Assembly (NCBI RefSeq): GCF_037811135.1
Contig: NZ_CP149130.1
Coordinates: 633,001-697,000 of the forward strand
Origin: Aeromonas rivipollensis
Lineage (GTDB): Bacteria > Pseudomonadota > Gammaproteobacteria > Enterobacterales > Aeromonadaceae
DNA: 64,000 nucleotides
Direction of reading: 5' to 3'
Numbering within the stretch: position 1 is the stretch's first letter; each line of letters opens with the position of its first letter. Positions 1 through 7,382 of the stretch are shown here, piece after piece. The translations under genes were made by a program, and so were the position numbers. A model generated the notes under the pieces. That model did not search any database, was not told the DNA's origin, and worked only from the letters and a program-made list of their open reading frames with translations.

Positions 1-347
1 ACGAAGCAGACCCGGTAACCGAGAATGCCGAGATCGATGGGGAAGGGGATCAGGCTGACCTTGGGGTGAGGCGTCTTCTGGGGCCAGTTGTCGACGATGA
101 AGAGGGCATTCTTGCCCGCTTTTTGCACCTCGAGCCGCATCCGCGCCTTGTTCATCTTGAGGGAGTCACGCAGCTCGTAGTCGCCATATTGCTGGCGGGT
201 CTTCTCCAGTGCCAGCCGCATCGCCTCCCGGTAGTAGTCCATGCGGGCATCCTGTTCGTTTTCCGGGCTGAGCAGGGTAAATCGGGTGGCCGCCATCGGG
301 CAGGAGGAGAGGGAGAGCGTGAGGAGCAGGAGCAGGAGTCGATACAT
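1..347 (-). CDS. partial periplasmic binding-protein-like protein
   Basis: The gene runs off the left edge; 115 codons from the ATG at 345-347 are visible. Residues 1-20 are a signal peptide rich in leucine, with a possible lipobox (LSSC). The body has a charged helix (DYYREAMRLALEKTRQQYG), then a short strand and PIDLGILGYRVCF. That order, in particular a proline/isoleucine stretch leading into LGxLGYR, resembles family-3 solute-binding-like proteins found alone in gammaproteobacteria. No transporter gene is visible beside it, so a sensing or orphan binding role is as likely as transport. The family call is tentative; secretion is well supported. Confidence 0.55.
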   Translation of the reverse strand, partial: MYRLLLLLLTLSLSSCPMAATRFTLLSPENEQDARMDYYREAMRLALEKTRQQYGDYELRDSLKMNKARMRLEVQKAGKNALFIVDNWPQKTPHPKVSLIPFPIDLGILGYRVCF

Positions 348-379
348 CTTGGCCGGGTTCTACAACGGGATTGTGCCCA

Positions 380-570
380 TTATAGTTCGGTGCCCCACCG
401 GCGACACAGCGCTAATGGCCCCCGGCTCCTCTGACCTCTATGCCTGGCCTCAGACGGCTTTTGTCAGCGAACCCCATTGGCGACACAGTGCGCTTGTTGG
501 GCCCGGACGCCTCTGACTTCTGGGCCTGGCCTCAGACGGCATTTATCTGCGACCTCAACAGGCAGCAGAG
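380..570 (-). repeat. degenerate tandem copies of MocR gene 3' end
   Basis: Three diverged copies of the last codons of the upstream MocR gene lie beyond its stop, read on the minus strand. The gene ends LCRQLGTLMESV-stop (606-644). Copies read LCCLLRSQINAV-stop (532-570), LCRQWGSLTKAV-stop (450-488) and a shorter LCRRWGTEL-stop (380-409). The conserved decamer at the left of each unit recurs at 635, 561, 479 and 400, giving periods of 74, 82 and 79 bp. Similarity continues past each stop codon. The reading frame and stop are kept although many bases have changed. Confidence 0.7.
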
Positions 571-605
571 TGTGATGATGGGGCCCGGGCTCTGCTGGCC
601 TAACC

Positions 606-2033
606 TCAGACCGATTCCATCAGAGTGCCCAGCTGGCGACACAGCTGGCGCAGGGTCTGGTTGTCGAGGCAGCCGAAGCCGAGCAACCAGCCCTCCCGGG
701 TAGGAGGGGCGAGGTGGAACTGGCGCAGGGGGCGCAGCCCCAACCCCCGGGCATTGGCCGCCTCGGTCCAGCGGGCCTCGCCCCCGGCAGGAAGCAGCAC
801 GGCGCACTGCAGCCCGGCGCCGCTGTGGATGGGGGTGAGCCTGGGGCAGTGCTCGGCCAGCTCGGCCAGCAGCAGATCCCTCCGGCTCTGGTAGAGGAGG
901 CGGCTCTGGCGCAGGTGGGTGGCGAAGTAGCCGGCGCGGATGAAGTCCGCGGTGACCGCCTGCTGCAGCTGGTTGCTGTGGCCGTCGACGGCGGCGCGGG
1001 CCCGGCTGAAGGCCTCCATCAGGGGGCGCGGCAAGACCAGGTAGGCGAGGCGCAAGGAACCAAACAGCACCTTGCTGAAGGTCCCCACATAGAGGACGCG
1101 CCCCTGGCCATCCAGCCCCTGCAAGGCGGGGAGTGGCCGCTGATCGTACTGGTACTCCCCGTCGTAGTCGTCCTCCAGGATCCAGGCTCCGCGCCGTTCG
1201 GCCTCCGCCAGCAGAGCCATGCGGCGCGGCAGGCTCATGGGGACGCCCAGGGGGTACTGGTGGGCCGGGGTGCAGTAGATGAGCCTGGGGCTGGGGTGTT
1301 CACCGGCAGGGTTGAGCCCCTCCTCGTCCACCGGCACCGGGTGGATGCGGGCGCCGGCGCTCTCCATGGCGGTACGGGCGCCGGGATAACCCGGATCCTC
1401 CACCCAGACGGTGTCACCGGCATCGATGAGCAGCTGGGTCGCCAGCAATATGCCCTGCTGGGAGCTGGTGAGGATCAGGATCTGCTCCGGTTCGCACACC
1501 ACGCCCCGCGACTGCACCAGGTAGCTGCTGATGGCGGCGCGAAGCTCCCCCAACCCCTGGGGATCCCCGTAATTCATCCAGTCGCTGGCCCCCTGGCGCC
1601 ACTGCTGCTGCATCAGGCGACCCCAGAGCGCCTGGGGAAAGAGGCGGGGATCCGGCTGGCTGGAGGCAAAGGAGTTGCCCACCTCTGGCACCTCGTGGCA
1701 GGCCCCCCCTTGTGCCATCTCCTGACCGCGGCGAGAAAGCCCCGCCGCCGACTGGGCCGGGCGCGGCGCGGGGCGCACCGCCGCCAGGGCGACGAAGCTG
1801 CCGGCACCCACCTTGCGCACCAGATACCCCTCCGCCTCCAGCCGGCCATAGGCCAGCTCCACTGTGCTGCGGGAGACGCCGAGATCCCGGGCCAGCATGC
1901 GGCTGGCCGGCAGCCTGCCGTGCAGCGGCAGATGGCCCGCCAGTATGGCCTCCCGCAGGGTACGTACCAGCTGCTCATGGAGCGGCAGCTCGCCGTGTTG
2001 TTGATTGGCAAAGAGGGTCGGCAGGACTGTCAT
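606..2033 (-). CDS. MocR/PdxR-type PLP-binding transcriptional regulator
   Basis: This 475-residue protein has a GntR-type winged helix (residues ~10-75; LPLHEQLVRTLREAILAG, then ARDLGVSRSTVELAYGRLEA) joined to a fold-type I aminotransferase domain (~110-470). The domain keeps the aspartate-rich EDDYDGEYQY motif and the PLP-binding lysine in GTFSK near residue 321. Such proteins are transcription regulators of vitamin B6, GABA or taurine metabolism rather than enzymes. It is divergent from an osmC-like gene, its likely target. ATG 2031-2033 was chosen because the winged helix begins there; the open frame continues upstream but has no family similarity. Both ends of the gene have tandem copies beside it. 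Confidence 0.88.
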   Translation of the reverse strand: MTVLPTLFANQQHGELPLHEQLVRTLREAILAGHLPLHGRLPASRMLARDLGVSRSTVELAYGRLEAEGYLVRKVGAGSFVALAAVRPAPRPAQSAAGLSRRGQEMAQGGACHEVPEVGNSFASSQPDPRLFPQALWGRLMQQQWRQGASDWMNYGDPQGLGELRAAISSYLVQSRGVVCEPEQILILTSSQQGILLATQLLIDAGDTVWVEDPGYPGARTAMESAGARIHPVPVDEEGLNPAGEHPSPRLIYCTPAHQYPLGVPMSLPRRMALLAEAERRGAWILEDDYDGEYQYDQRPLPALQGLDGQGRVLYVGTFSKVLFGSLRLAYLVLPRPLMEAFSRARAAVDGHSNQLQQAVTADFIRAGYFATHLRQSRLLYQSRRDLLLAELAEHCPRLTPIHSGAGLQCAVLLPAGGEARWTEAANARGLGLRPLRQFHLAPPTREGWLLGFGCLDNQTLRQLCRQLGTLMESV

Positions 2034-2167
2034 GATTGGCCTCCTCTGGGCTGGGGCAGGTGGCCCCCCCATACGGTCATGGCCCCCCGCAGGGTGCGTA
2101 CCAGCTGTTCGTGCAGGGGAAGATCGTTTTGCTGCTGGTCGGCAAAGAGGGTCGGCAGGACGGTCAT
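2030..2167 (-). pseudogene. duplicated 5' end of MocR gene; 45-codon leader ORF
   Basis: A second copy of the gene start lies 134 bp upstream of the first. From ATG 2165-2167 it reads MTVLPTLFADQQQNDLPLHE and on to QLVRTLRGAM, against MTVLPTLFANQQHGELPLHE and QLVRTLREAI in the intact gene. After ~30 codons it leaves the homology and stops at TGA 2030-2032, which overlaps the intact gene's start as ATGA. Ribosomes finishing the short ORF would be placed to reinitiate on the regulator. It may be a relic or a working coupled leader; the sequence cannot separate these. Confidence 0.6.
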
Positions 2168-2309
2168 TATGCTGGCTCGCGCTGTGAGATTGGTCTGCCC
2201 ATATTGGCAAAATTGGTCGGCGTGGCAAGGCCATTTTGTCGCTACATTGGTGGACAAGGAAGTGAAGCAATCCCATTGGCAACACACATTGGTCACAGAA
2301 GGAGTCTGC
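2168..2309. promoter_or_regulatory. divergent intergenic region with repeated ATTGG sites
   Basis: This 142-bp gap separates the MocR-type regulator from the osmC-like gene. The pentamer ATTGG occurs six times on the plus strand, starting at 2189, 2203, 2212, 2246, 2275 and 2288, most followed by C or T. MocR-family regulators commonly bind direct repeats in the promoter shared with the divergent target, so these are candidate operator half-sites. No clear -35/-10 pair was assigned. Confidence 0.4.
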
Positions 2310-2777
2310 ATGTCGGAATACAGCGCCACCATCAGCTGGCAACGAGGGGCCAGCGAGCCCTTTGTCGATCAGCGCTACAGCCGGGCCCATGAGTGGGCGT
2401 TTGACGGCGGAGTCAGGGTGCCCGCCTCCTCCTCCCCCCATGTGGTGCCCTTGCCCTTTTCGGTGGCCGAGCACGTGGATCCCGAGGAGGCCTTCGTCGC
2501 CTCGCTCTCCAGCTGCCACATGCTGACCTTCCTCTGGCTGGTCGCCAGGGCGGGTTATCTGGTGGAGAGCTACCGGGATGAGGCGGTCGGCATCATGGAG
2601 AAGAATGAGCGGGGTCGCCAGTCCATCACCCGGGTCACCCTGCGCCCCAGGGTGCGGTTTGGCGGCGAGCGTCAGCCCGATCTCGCCGCGCTGGAGCGGC
2701 TGCACCACCAGGCCCACGAGGAGTGCTTCATCGCCAATTCGGTCAACACAGTCGTCACCACAGAGATAGCGCTCTAA
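2310..2777 (+). CDS. OsmC family protein
   Basis: 155 residues. The pattern matches the OsmC/Ohr superfamily: an N-terminal beta region with the Ile-Ser-Trp start (YSATISWQRG), a central helix EEAFVASLSSCHMLTFLWLV carrying the first conserved cysteine, and a C-terminal segment HEECFIANSVN with the second. In studied members these two cysteines reduce organic hydroperoxides. ATG 2310 follows an AGAAGGAG ribosome site. It begins the plus-strand group OsmC-rhodanese-GNAT, 17 bp before the rhodanese gene, and is divergent from the MocR regulator. A thiol or sulfur stress role fits the neighbours. The exact substrate is unknown. Confidence 0.85.
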   Translation: MSEYSATISWQRGASEPFVDQRYSRAHEWAFDGGVRVPASSSPHVVPLPFSVAEHVDPEEAFVASLSSCHMLTFLWLVARAGYLVESYRDEAVGIMEKNERGRQSITRVTLRPRVRFGGERQPDLAALERLHHQAHEECFIANSVNTVVTTEIAL

Positions 2778-2794
2778 TCACAAGGAGGTTCAGG

Positions 2795-3244
2795 ATGAGT
2801 CATGTATTGAGTACCGGGGTCGCGAGCCCGCTGGAGGCCAGCGCCTTCTTCGAGGCCCAGTTGAAGTTTCGCACCGATCCGGCGGATCTCGCCGCCGATC
2901 TGCTGGCCGGGGAGGCGGCTGAGGGGGGCAGCATAGTGGTCATCGACACTCGCTCCCCGGCGCACTACGCAGAGGGTCATATTCCCGGTGCCATCTCCTT
3001 CCCCCATAGCACCATGACCCCGGCGACCACGCAGGGGCTGTCGCGGGACAGGGTCTATGTCTGCTACTGCGATGGCATCGGCTGCAACGGCTCGACCCAG
3101 GGGGCCTATAAGCTGGCGGCCCTGGGCTTCAGGGTCAAGGAGCTGATCGGCGGTCTGCACTGGTGGCGCCAGGACGGCTTCGCCGTCGCCACCGGCAGCG
3201 AGGCCGGCGTGCTGCTGGAAGGGGGGATCGCCTGTGCCTGCTGA
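2795..3244 (+). CDS. rhodanese-like domain protein
   Basis: 149 residues, one rhodanese domain at ~25-145. Visible landmarks are VVIDTRSPAHYAEGHIPGA (the CH2A and aspartate-arginine region) and the active-site loop VCYCDGIGCNGS, where a cysteine persulfide would form, followed by the helix AYKLAALGFRV and GGLHWW. Members move sulfane sulfur between thiols. ATG 2795 lies seven bases after an AAGGAGG site. The last codons overlap the next gene's GTG start by 11 bp, suggesting co-translation. The loop is longer and has an extra cysteine compared with typical single-domain rhodaneses. Confidence 0.85.
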   Translation: MSHVLSTGVASPLEASAFFEAQLKFRTDPADLAADLLAGEAAEGGSIVVIDTRSPAHYAEGHIPGAISFPHSTMTPATTQGLSRDRVYVCYCDGIGCNGSTQGAYKLAALGFRVKELIGGLHWWRQDGFAVATGSEAGVLLEGGIACAC

Positions 3245-3959
3245 ACCCATCCTCAACGATCATGGCCAGCCCCTGGGCGAGTCTCTGCCCGACTGGCGTG
3301 GCGCCGAGTTCCCCCCTCACCGGGTGCTGAGCGGCTGGGGCTGTCGCCTGGAACCGCTCGACCCCGAGCGCCACGGTGGCAGTCTGTGGCAGGCCTTCAG
3401 TGCCGACAGCGGGGCCATGTGGACCTATCTCACCAGCGGTCCCTTCGAGGATGAGGCGGCCATGCTGGCCTGGCTGCGAGGAGTCGCCACCAGGGGCGAT
3501 CCCCAGTTCTATGCCATTGTCGATGAGAGGAGCGGCCGGGCGCTGGGGCTTGCCAGCTACCTGCGCATCGACCCCGCCGCGGGCAGCGTGGAGGTAGGCT
3601 GGCTGCACTTCTCGCCAGCCCTGCAGCAGTCGCGGCTGGCGACGGCGGCCATGGCGTTGATGATGGCCAATGCCTTCGCCCTGGGCTATCGCCGCTACGA
3701 GTGGAAGTGCAATGCCCTGAACCGGCCCTCTTGGCAGGCGGCGCTGCGTCTCGGCTTTTGCTATGAGGGGACTTTCCGCCAGGCACGGGTGGACAAGGGA
3801 CACAGCCGGGATACCGCCTGGTTCTCGGTAATAGACGGCGAATGGCCAGCCCTCAAGGGCTGTTTCGAGCGCTGGCTGGCGGATGCCAACTTCGATGAAC
3901 AGGGGCGCCAGCGGCTGCGGCTCTCCGAGCTGACAGCCGCCTGCCGGGTGAAACCATAA
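3234..3959 (+). CDS. GNAT acetyltransferase, RimJ/RimL-like
   Basis: 241 residues. The order matches RimJ/RimL-like N-acetyltransferases: RLEPLDPERHGGSLWQAF at the start, then YAIVDERSGRALGLASYLRI, VEVGWLHFSPALQQSRLATA (acetyl-CoA binding strand) and a C-terminal YEWKCNALNRPSWQAALRLG with the asparagine-serine pair contacting CoA. The GTG at 3234, inside the 3' end of the rhodanese gene, is preceded by a strong GGAAGGGGGG site, so I chose it although the start is rare. Substrate unknown; it could be a protein N-terminus or a small amine. A perfect hairpin closes the three-gene group. Confidence 0.8.
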   Translation: MPAEPILNDHGQPLGESLPDWRGAEFPPHRVLSGWGCRLEPLDPERHGGSLWQAFSADSGAMWTYLTSGPFEDEAAMLAWLRGVATRGDPQFYAIVDERSGRALGLASYLRIDPAAGSVEVGWLHFSPALQQSRLATAAMALMMANAFALGYRRYEWKCNALNRPSWQAALRLGFCYEGTFRQARVDKGHSRDTAWFSVIDGEWPALKGCFERWLADANFDEQGRQRLRLSELTAACRVKP

Positions 3960-3988
3960 GCCTCTGGTCCCTTGGGCCTGACTGGCAA

Positions 3989-4024
3989 CACGAGAGAGGC
4001 CCCGATTGCTGGGCCTCTCTCGTG
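3989..4024. terminator. perfect 14-bp hairpin between convergent genes
   Basis: Arms at 3989-4002 and 4011-4024 are fully complementary, with an 8-base loop. It lies between the GNAT gene and convergent ybaK, so it can serve both. The T-run is weak (TTGCTT on the plus strand). Confidence 0.7.
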
Positions 4025-4048
4025 CTGGATCTTGCTTAACGAGTGGGC

Positions 4049-4519
4049 CTACTCATGGTGCTCGCCTATGGGAGCGGCTATCCACTGCAGAAGGCGGATC
4101 ATGTCCTCTGGGGCCACTCCGACCGAGAGGCCGCGCTTGCCGCCGCTCACCAGTATCTCGTCAAACCCCATGGCGGAGTCGTCCAGCACCGTTGGCAGCA
4201 GCTTCTTCTGGGCCAGCGGGCTGATGCCCCCCACCTTGTAACCGGTCAGCTTCTCGGCGTCGGCCGGCTTCATCATCTCCACCTTCTTGAGCCCGGTGGC
4301 CTTGGCGAGCTGCTTGAGGCTGCACATGCCGGAGGAGGGGACTATGGCGACCACCGCCTGCTTGTCGTGGTGGGCCAGCAGGGTCTTGAACACCTGAGCC
4401 TGGGGCAGGCCGAGCTGGGTTGCTGCGTGCTTGCCGAAATCGTCGTGGGCCTCGCACTCGTAAGGGTAGAGCTTGTGGGGGATCTTGAGCTTCTTCAGCA
4501 GGTTGATGGCGGGTGTCAT
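4049..4519 (-). CDS. ybaK: Cys-tRNA(Pro)/Cys-tRNA(Cys) deacylase YbaK
   Basis: 156 residues with a single YbaK/EbsC domain. The enzyme hydrolyses cysteine mischarged on tRNA(Pro), acting in trans to prolyl-tRNA synthetase. Landmarks: TPAINLLKKLKIPHKLYPYE, FGKHAATQLGLPQAQVFKTL with the catalytic lysine region, and GYKVGGISPLAQKKLLPTVLD, the conserved GGxSPxGxKK-like loop, here GGISPLAQKK. ATG 4519 follows GAGGAGACCCC; an upstream in-frame extension lacks family similarity and was dropped. It appears to be monocistronic. Confidence 0.92.
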   Translation of the reverse strand: MTPAINLLKKLKIPHKLYPYECEAHDDFGKHAATQLGLPQAQVFKTLLAHHDKQAVVAIVPSSGMCSLKQLAKATGLKKVEMMKPADAEKLTGYKVGGISPLAQKKLLPTVLDDSAMGFDEILVSGGKRGLSVGVAPEDMIRLLQWIAAPIGEHHE

Positions 4520-4716
4520 GGGGTCTCCTCGGGCCGAAACAAGGCCAGACAGTCTGCGCCCGGGCGGCGGGCATGGCAAGTGGCCCTCCTCGATGGCGCT
4601 CATCTCGTAGGGGCCCAGATTAGCGAAACGGCCGCTTCACACCTATGATCTGGGGCTGTCTCTCTCTGCCTATACCGGCTGTGATCAGGTGTTGGCGATC
4701 GAAAGGAATCCTGGCC

Positions 4717-6198
4717 ATGAATACCCCGGTAAACAGCTTCGTCGACATGGGTACCCTGGGGCGTTATGACGCCCTTGCCAGGCTGACCGCCCTGGACCGT
4801 GCCTATGGCATAGCCGAGTTCGATCTCGATGGCCGCATGGTGTCGGTCAATGAGTTGTTCTGCGGCCTCCTCGGCTATGCGTCCGAGGAGCTGATAGGTC
4901 AGTCCCACCTGTTGCTGCTTCCCCCCGAGCAGCAAGGGGGGCAGGATAGCTTCTGGCAGGGGGTGCTCAGCGGCGAGATCCGCTCCGGGTCATTTCGCCG
5001 CATCATGGGCGGGGGCGGCAGTGTCTGGATCCACGCCACCTACATGCCCATCACCAACGAGGCGGGGACCCTGCTCGGGGTGATCAAGCTGGCCCACGAT
5101 ATCACCCCAGAGGTGCTGGCGGAGCAGCGGGTCGAGCAGCAGAGCCAGTTGTTCGACATAGTGGTGGCCGCCCACCAGAGCTTTCTGCTCGATCGCAATC
5201 TCGGCTCCGCCTGCGACACCGTCTTCGAGCGACTGTTGAGCGTGAGCCAGAGCGCCTATGGCTTCATCGGCATCATCCAGTACGAAGACGAGCGCCCCAG
5301 CCTCTACATCCCCTCCATCTCCAACATCTCCTGGGATCAGGCCACCCACGCCTGGTACGAGCAGCAACGCCAGAGCAGAGGGGGGCTCATCTTCAACAAG
5401 CTCGACAATCTGTTCGGCCACGTGGTCACCCACAACACCCTGGTGTGCTGCAACGATCTGCCGAGTCATCCGGCGAGTCGCGGCGTATCTCCCCGCGGTC
5501 ATCCCCATCTGGACAGCTTTCTCGGCATCCCCATACGCCACAAGGGGGAGGCCATCGGCATGATAGCCCTGGCCAACCGCCCGGGCGGCTTCGACGAAAC
5601 CCTGGTGAGCTTGCTGGAGCCGCTCACTACGGCCCTGGGCACCCTGATCCACGCCCGCAATCTGGAGGACGAACGCAACCACATGGAGCGGGTGCTGCGC
5701 TTCAATGCCGAACACGACTTTCTCACCAAGCTGCCCAACCGCAGCAGCTTCTTCAGTCAGGCCAATGTGCTGCTCGAGCATCTTCAGCGTCATCCGGCCG
5801 AGGGGGAAGCCTGTTGCCTGGCCCTCATCGACATCGACTTCTTCAAGCAGATCAACGATGAGCATGGCCACCTTGCTGGGGATGCCGTGCTCGAGGAGCT
5901 GGCCCGTCTGCTGATGCAGGCGGTGCGCAGCCAGGATCTGGTGGCGAGGTTCGGCGGGGAGGAGTTCATCATGCTGCTGCGCGGCACCACCCAGGAGGAA
6001 GCCCATGCCATCATGGAGCGTACCCGCCAGCAGATAGAGCAGCACACCTTCTCCCATCAGCACCAGGCAATGGTCGTCACCATCAGCGTGGGTCTCACCC
6101 CCTATCAGACAGGGTATCGTTGCATGGACGACTGGCTGCTGTGCGTGGATCAGCGCCTCTACGAGGCCAAGCGCCGGGGACGCAACCGTATTGCCTAG
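4717..6198 (+). CDS. PAS-GAF-GGDEF diguanylate cyclase
   Basis: 493 residues. A PAS domain (~25-130; GYASEELIGQSHLLLLPPEQ) is followed by a GAF domain (~150-310; FLGIPIRHKGEAIGMIALAN) and a GGDEF domain (~335-490). The active-site motif is intact as RFGGEEF near residue 413, and an inhibitory I-site RxxD (RSQD) sits five residues before it, so it should make cyclic di-GMP with product feedback. No transmembrane helix is visible, so it is a cytosolic sensor. ATG 4717 follows GAAAGGAA; the frame is open upstream but lacks a domain. Ligands of PAS and GAF cannot be told. It lies just left of an AT-rich insert. Confidence 0.93.
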   Translation: MNTPVNSFVDMGTLGRYDALARLTALDRAYGIAEFDLDGRMVSVNELFCGLLGYASEELIGQSHLLLLPPEQQGGQDSFWQGVLSGEIRSGSFRRIMGGGGSVWIHATYMPITNEAGTLLGVIKLAHDITPEVLAEQRVEQQSQLFDIVVAAHQSFLLDRNLGSACDTVFERLLSVSQSAYGFIGIIQYEDERPSLYIPSISNISWDQATHAWYEQQRQSRGGLIFNKLDNLFGHVVTHNTLVCCNDLPSHPASRGVSPRGHPHLDSFLGIPIRHKGEAIGMIALANRPGGFDETLVSLLEPLTTALGTLIHARNLEDERNHMERVLRFNAEHDFLTKLPNRSSFFSQANVLLEHLQRHPAEGEACCLALIDIDFFKQINDEHGHLAGDAVLEELARLLMQAVRSQDLVARFGGEEFIMLLRGTTQEEAHAIMERTRQQIEQHTFSHQHQAMVVTISVGLTPYQTGYRCMDDWLLCVDQRLYEAKRRGRNRIA

Positions 6199-6238
6199 GG
6201 CCTGTGGCCAGCAGGGGACAGGGGATCCATGCAACGAT

Positions 6239-7345
6239 AAAGGGCGCCATATAGGTGTAGGCGCCATTTCTCATTATGGATACAAATGGGCTCTCTGTAA
6301 TGTACTGACCAAATGCAGTCGCTATGTATTTTTAAACTATAGTGAGCATTTTAATCTAGCTTGGATAAGGCCGGACTATTTTCGCCTATAACATATTTAG
6401 TGCAATGGTGCTAATCGATTACATTAGATAGCAACTCAATCTTAACATATGAAAGATGTCGAATAGAATTTATTCGGAGGATGCTTTTTGGAGGTCTGAT
6501 TGTTCAACCTCTTGAGTTTGAATTCTAATATTTGAAATTAGTGGCTTATTAAAAAAATAAAACCCAAAAAATATTGCTGCGATCGGTAACCCTAATGCAA
6601 TTCTTTTTGACCATATGAAAGTAGGTTCGCCTTTCTTAACCCGCTCCCACTCATATTTTAGTAGCTGTTGTGCAACGTTTCGGATTTCAGATATTTTACT
6701 CCTTAACTCATCCCAATTAGCTGTTTTGGCACATTCATTGGCTGCCAGTAGGGCCTCTTTCAGATTTTTCTGGTGAGGTGATGCATCAGATGGGTTAAGT
6801 CTTAAAAGAACTCGTGTGTAAGCTGAGGCAGTAGAGGTAAGGAGGTCTTTCAGATCTTTATCTGAAAACTCTGGTTCCTGGCCGCGAGTTTTAGCACGGG
6901 ATCTTTTTTCTTGGATATCTACCATTGTTATCAAGTTCCCACAAAAATCAGCAAGATCATTTCTAAATGAATCAATCCATGATTGCCTGAATTCAGAGAT
7001 TTTTTGATCTTTAGATAAAACAAGATTAATAAATGAAAAGGTTCCGGCTATTACAGATGCAGAAACAACGCCTACAGGTATAAGTGCACTTGCTGGGATT
7101 TCTAACATAAATATCCTTGTTTATTAGTTAACAATGTGAAGCGATTAGTATGTTGATCGCTCGTTAGATAATTTGTTTTCGTTCGCTTCTAGATACTTTC
7201 TACAACAGTTTTATTTATAAATACGCATCAATTTATTTGTGATTTCATATTAATTTCGACGGGGTGTAATATTTTTTTTGAATTGTAATTTATTATATCC
7301 ATATCTGATGATTTTTCTACCGACAATCCATGTGAAAGGGCACCA
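6239..7345. other. AT-rich insert carrying one unknown gene
   Basis: Base composition drops sharply here from the GC-rich surroundings to clearly AT-rich, returning to normal at ppc. Near each edge is a similar 11-mer with one mismatch, at 6239-6249 and 7335-7345; each is also one arm of a hairpin and may be only a terminator stem. There is no integrase, transposase or tRNA. The non-coding flanks (6266-6469 and 7109-7334) show no further ORF I can support. Composition is a direct observation; horizontal origin is inferred. Confidence 0.6.
6470..7108 (-). CDS. unknown protein with two membrane helices
   Basis: 212 residues, not recognised. A hydrophobic helix at ~8-30 (VGVVSASVIAGTFSFINLVL) is followed by a charged segment (KDQKISEFRQSWIDSFRND), a mainly helical soluble stretch to ~165, a second membrane helix at ~170-188 (ALGLPIAAIFFGFYFF) and a short acidic tail. 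The likely topology places the helical middle in the cytosol. ATG 7108 has an AAGGAT site six bases upstream. Codon use and composition are AT-rich, unlike both neighbours, which points to transfer. It stands alone, opposite in direction to the cyclase gene, with no partner gene. Confidence 0.7.
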   Translation of the reverse strand: MLEIPASALIPVGVVSASVIAGTFSFINLVLSKDQKISEFRQSWIDSFRNDLADFCGNLITMVDIQEKRSRAKTRGQEPEFSDKDLKDLLTSTASAYTRVLLRLNPSDASPHQKNLKEALLAANECAKTANWDELRSKISEIRNVAQQLLKYEWERVKKGEPTFIWSKRIALGLPIAAIFFGFYFFNKPLISNIRIQTQEVEQSDLQKASSE

Positions 7346-7363
7346 ATTAATATGGTGCCCTTT
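7335..7363. terminator. bidirectional terminator downstream of ppc
   Basis: Perfect 11-bp arms at 7335-7345 and 7353-7363 with a 7-base loop; the arms begin with AAA and end with TTT, so either strand gives a short T-run. It lies 20 bp beyond the ppc stop and marks the right edge of the AT-rich insert. Confidence 0.7.
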
Positions 7364-7382
7364 GTCATTGATGGGGGGGCCA

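Noticed and set aside
2030-2717. N-terminal extension of the MocR protein to 703 residues
   Set aside because: The extra sequence is antisense to the osmC-like gene, lacks similarity to any domain, and the winged helix starts at the 2033 ATG.
6239-7345. Attachment sites flanking the AT-rich insert
   Set aside because: The 11-mers differ by one base, each is part of a hairpin, and no integrase or tRNA is present, so they are more likely terminator stems.
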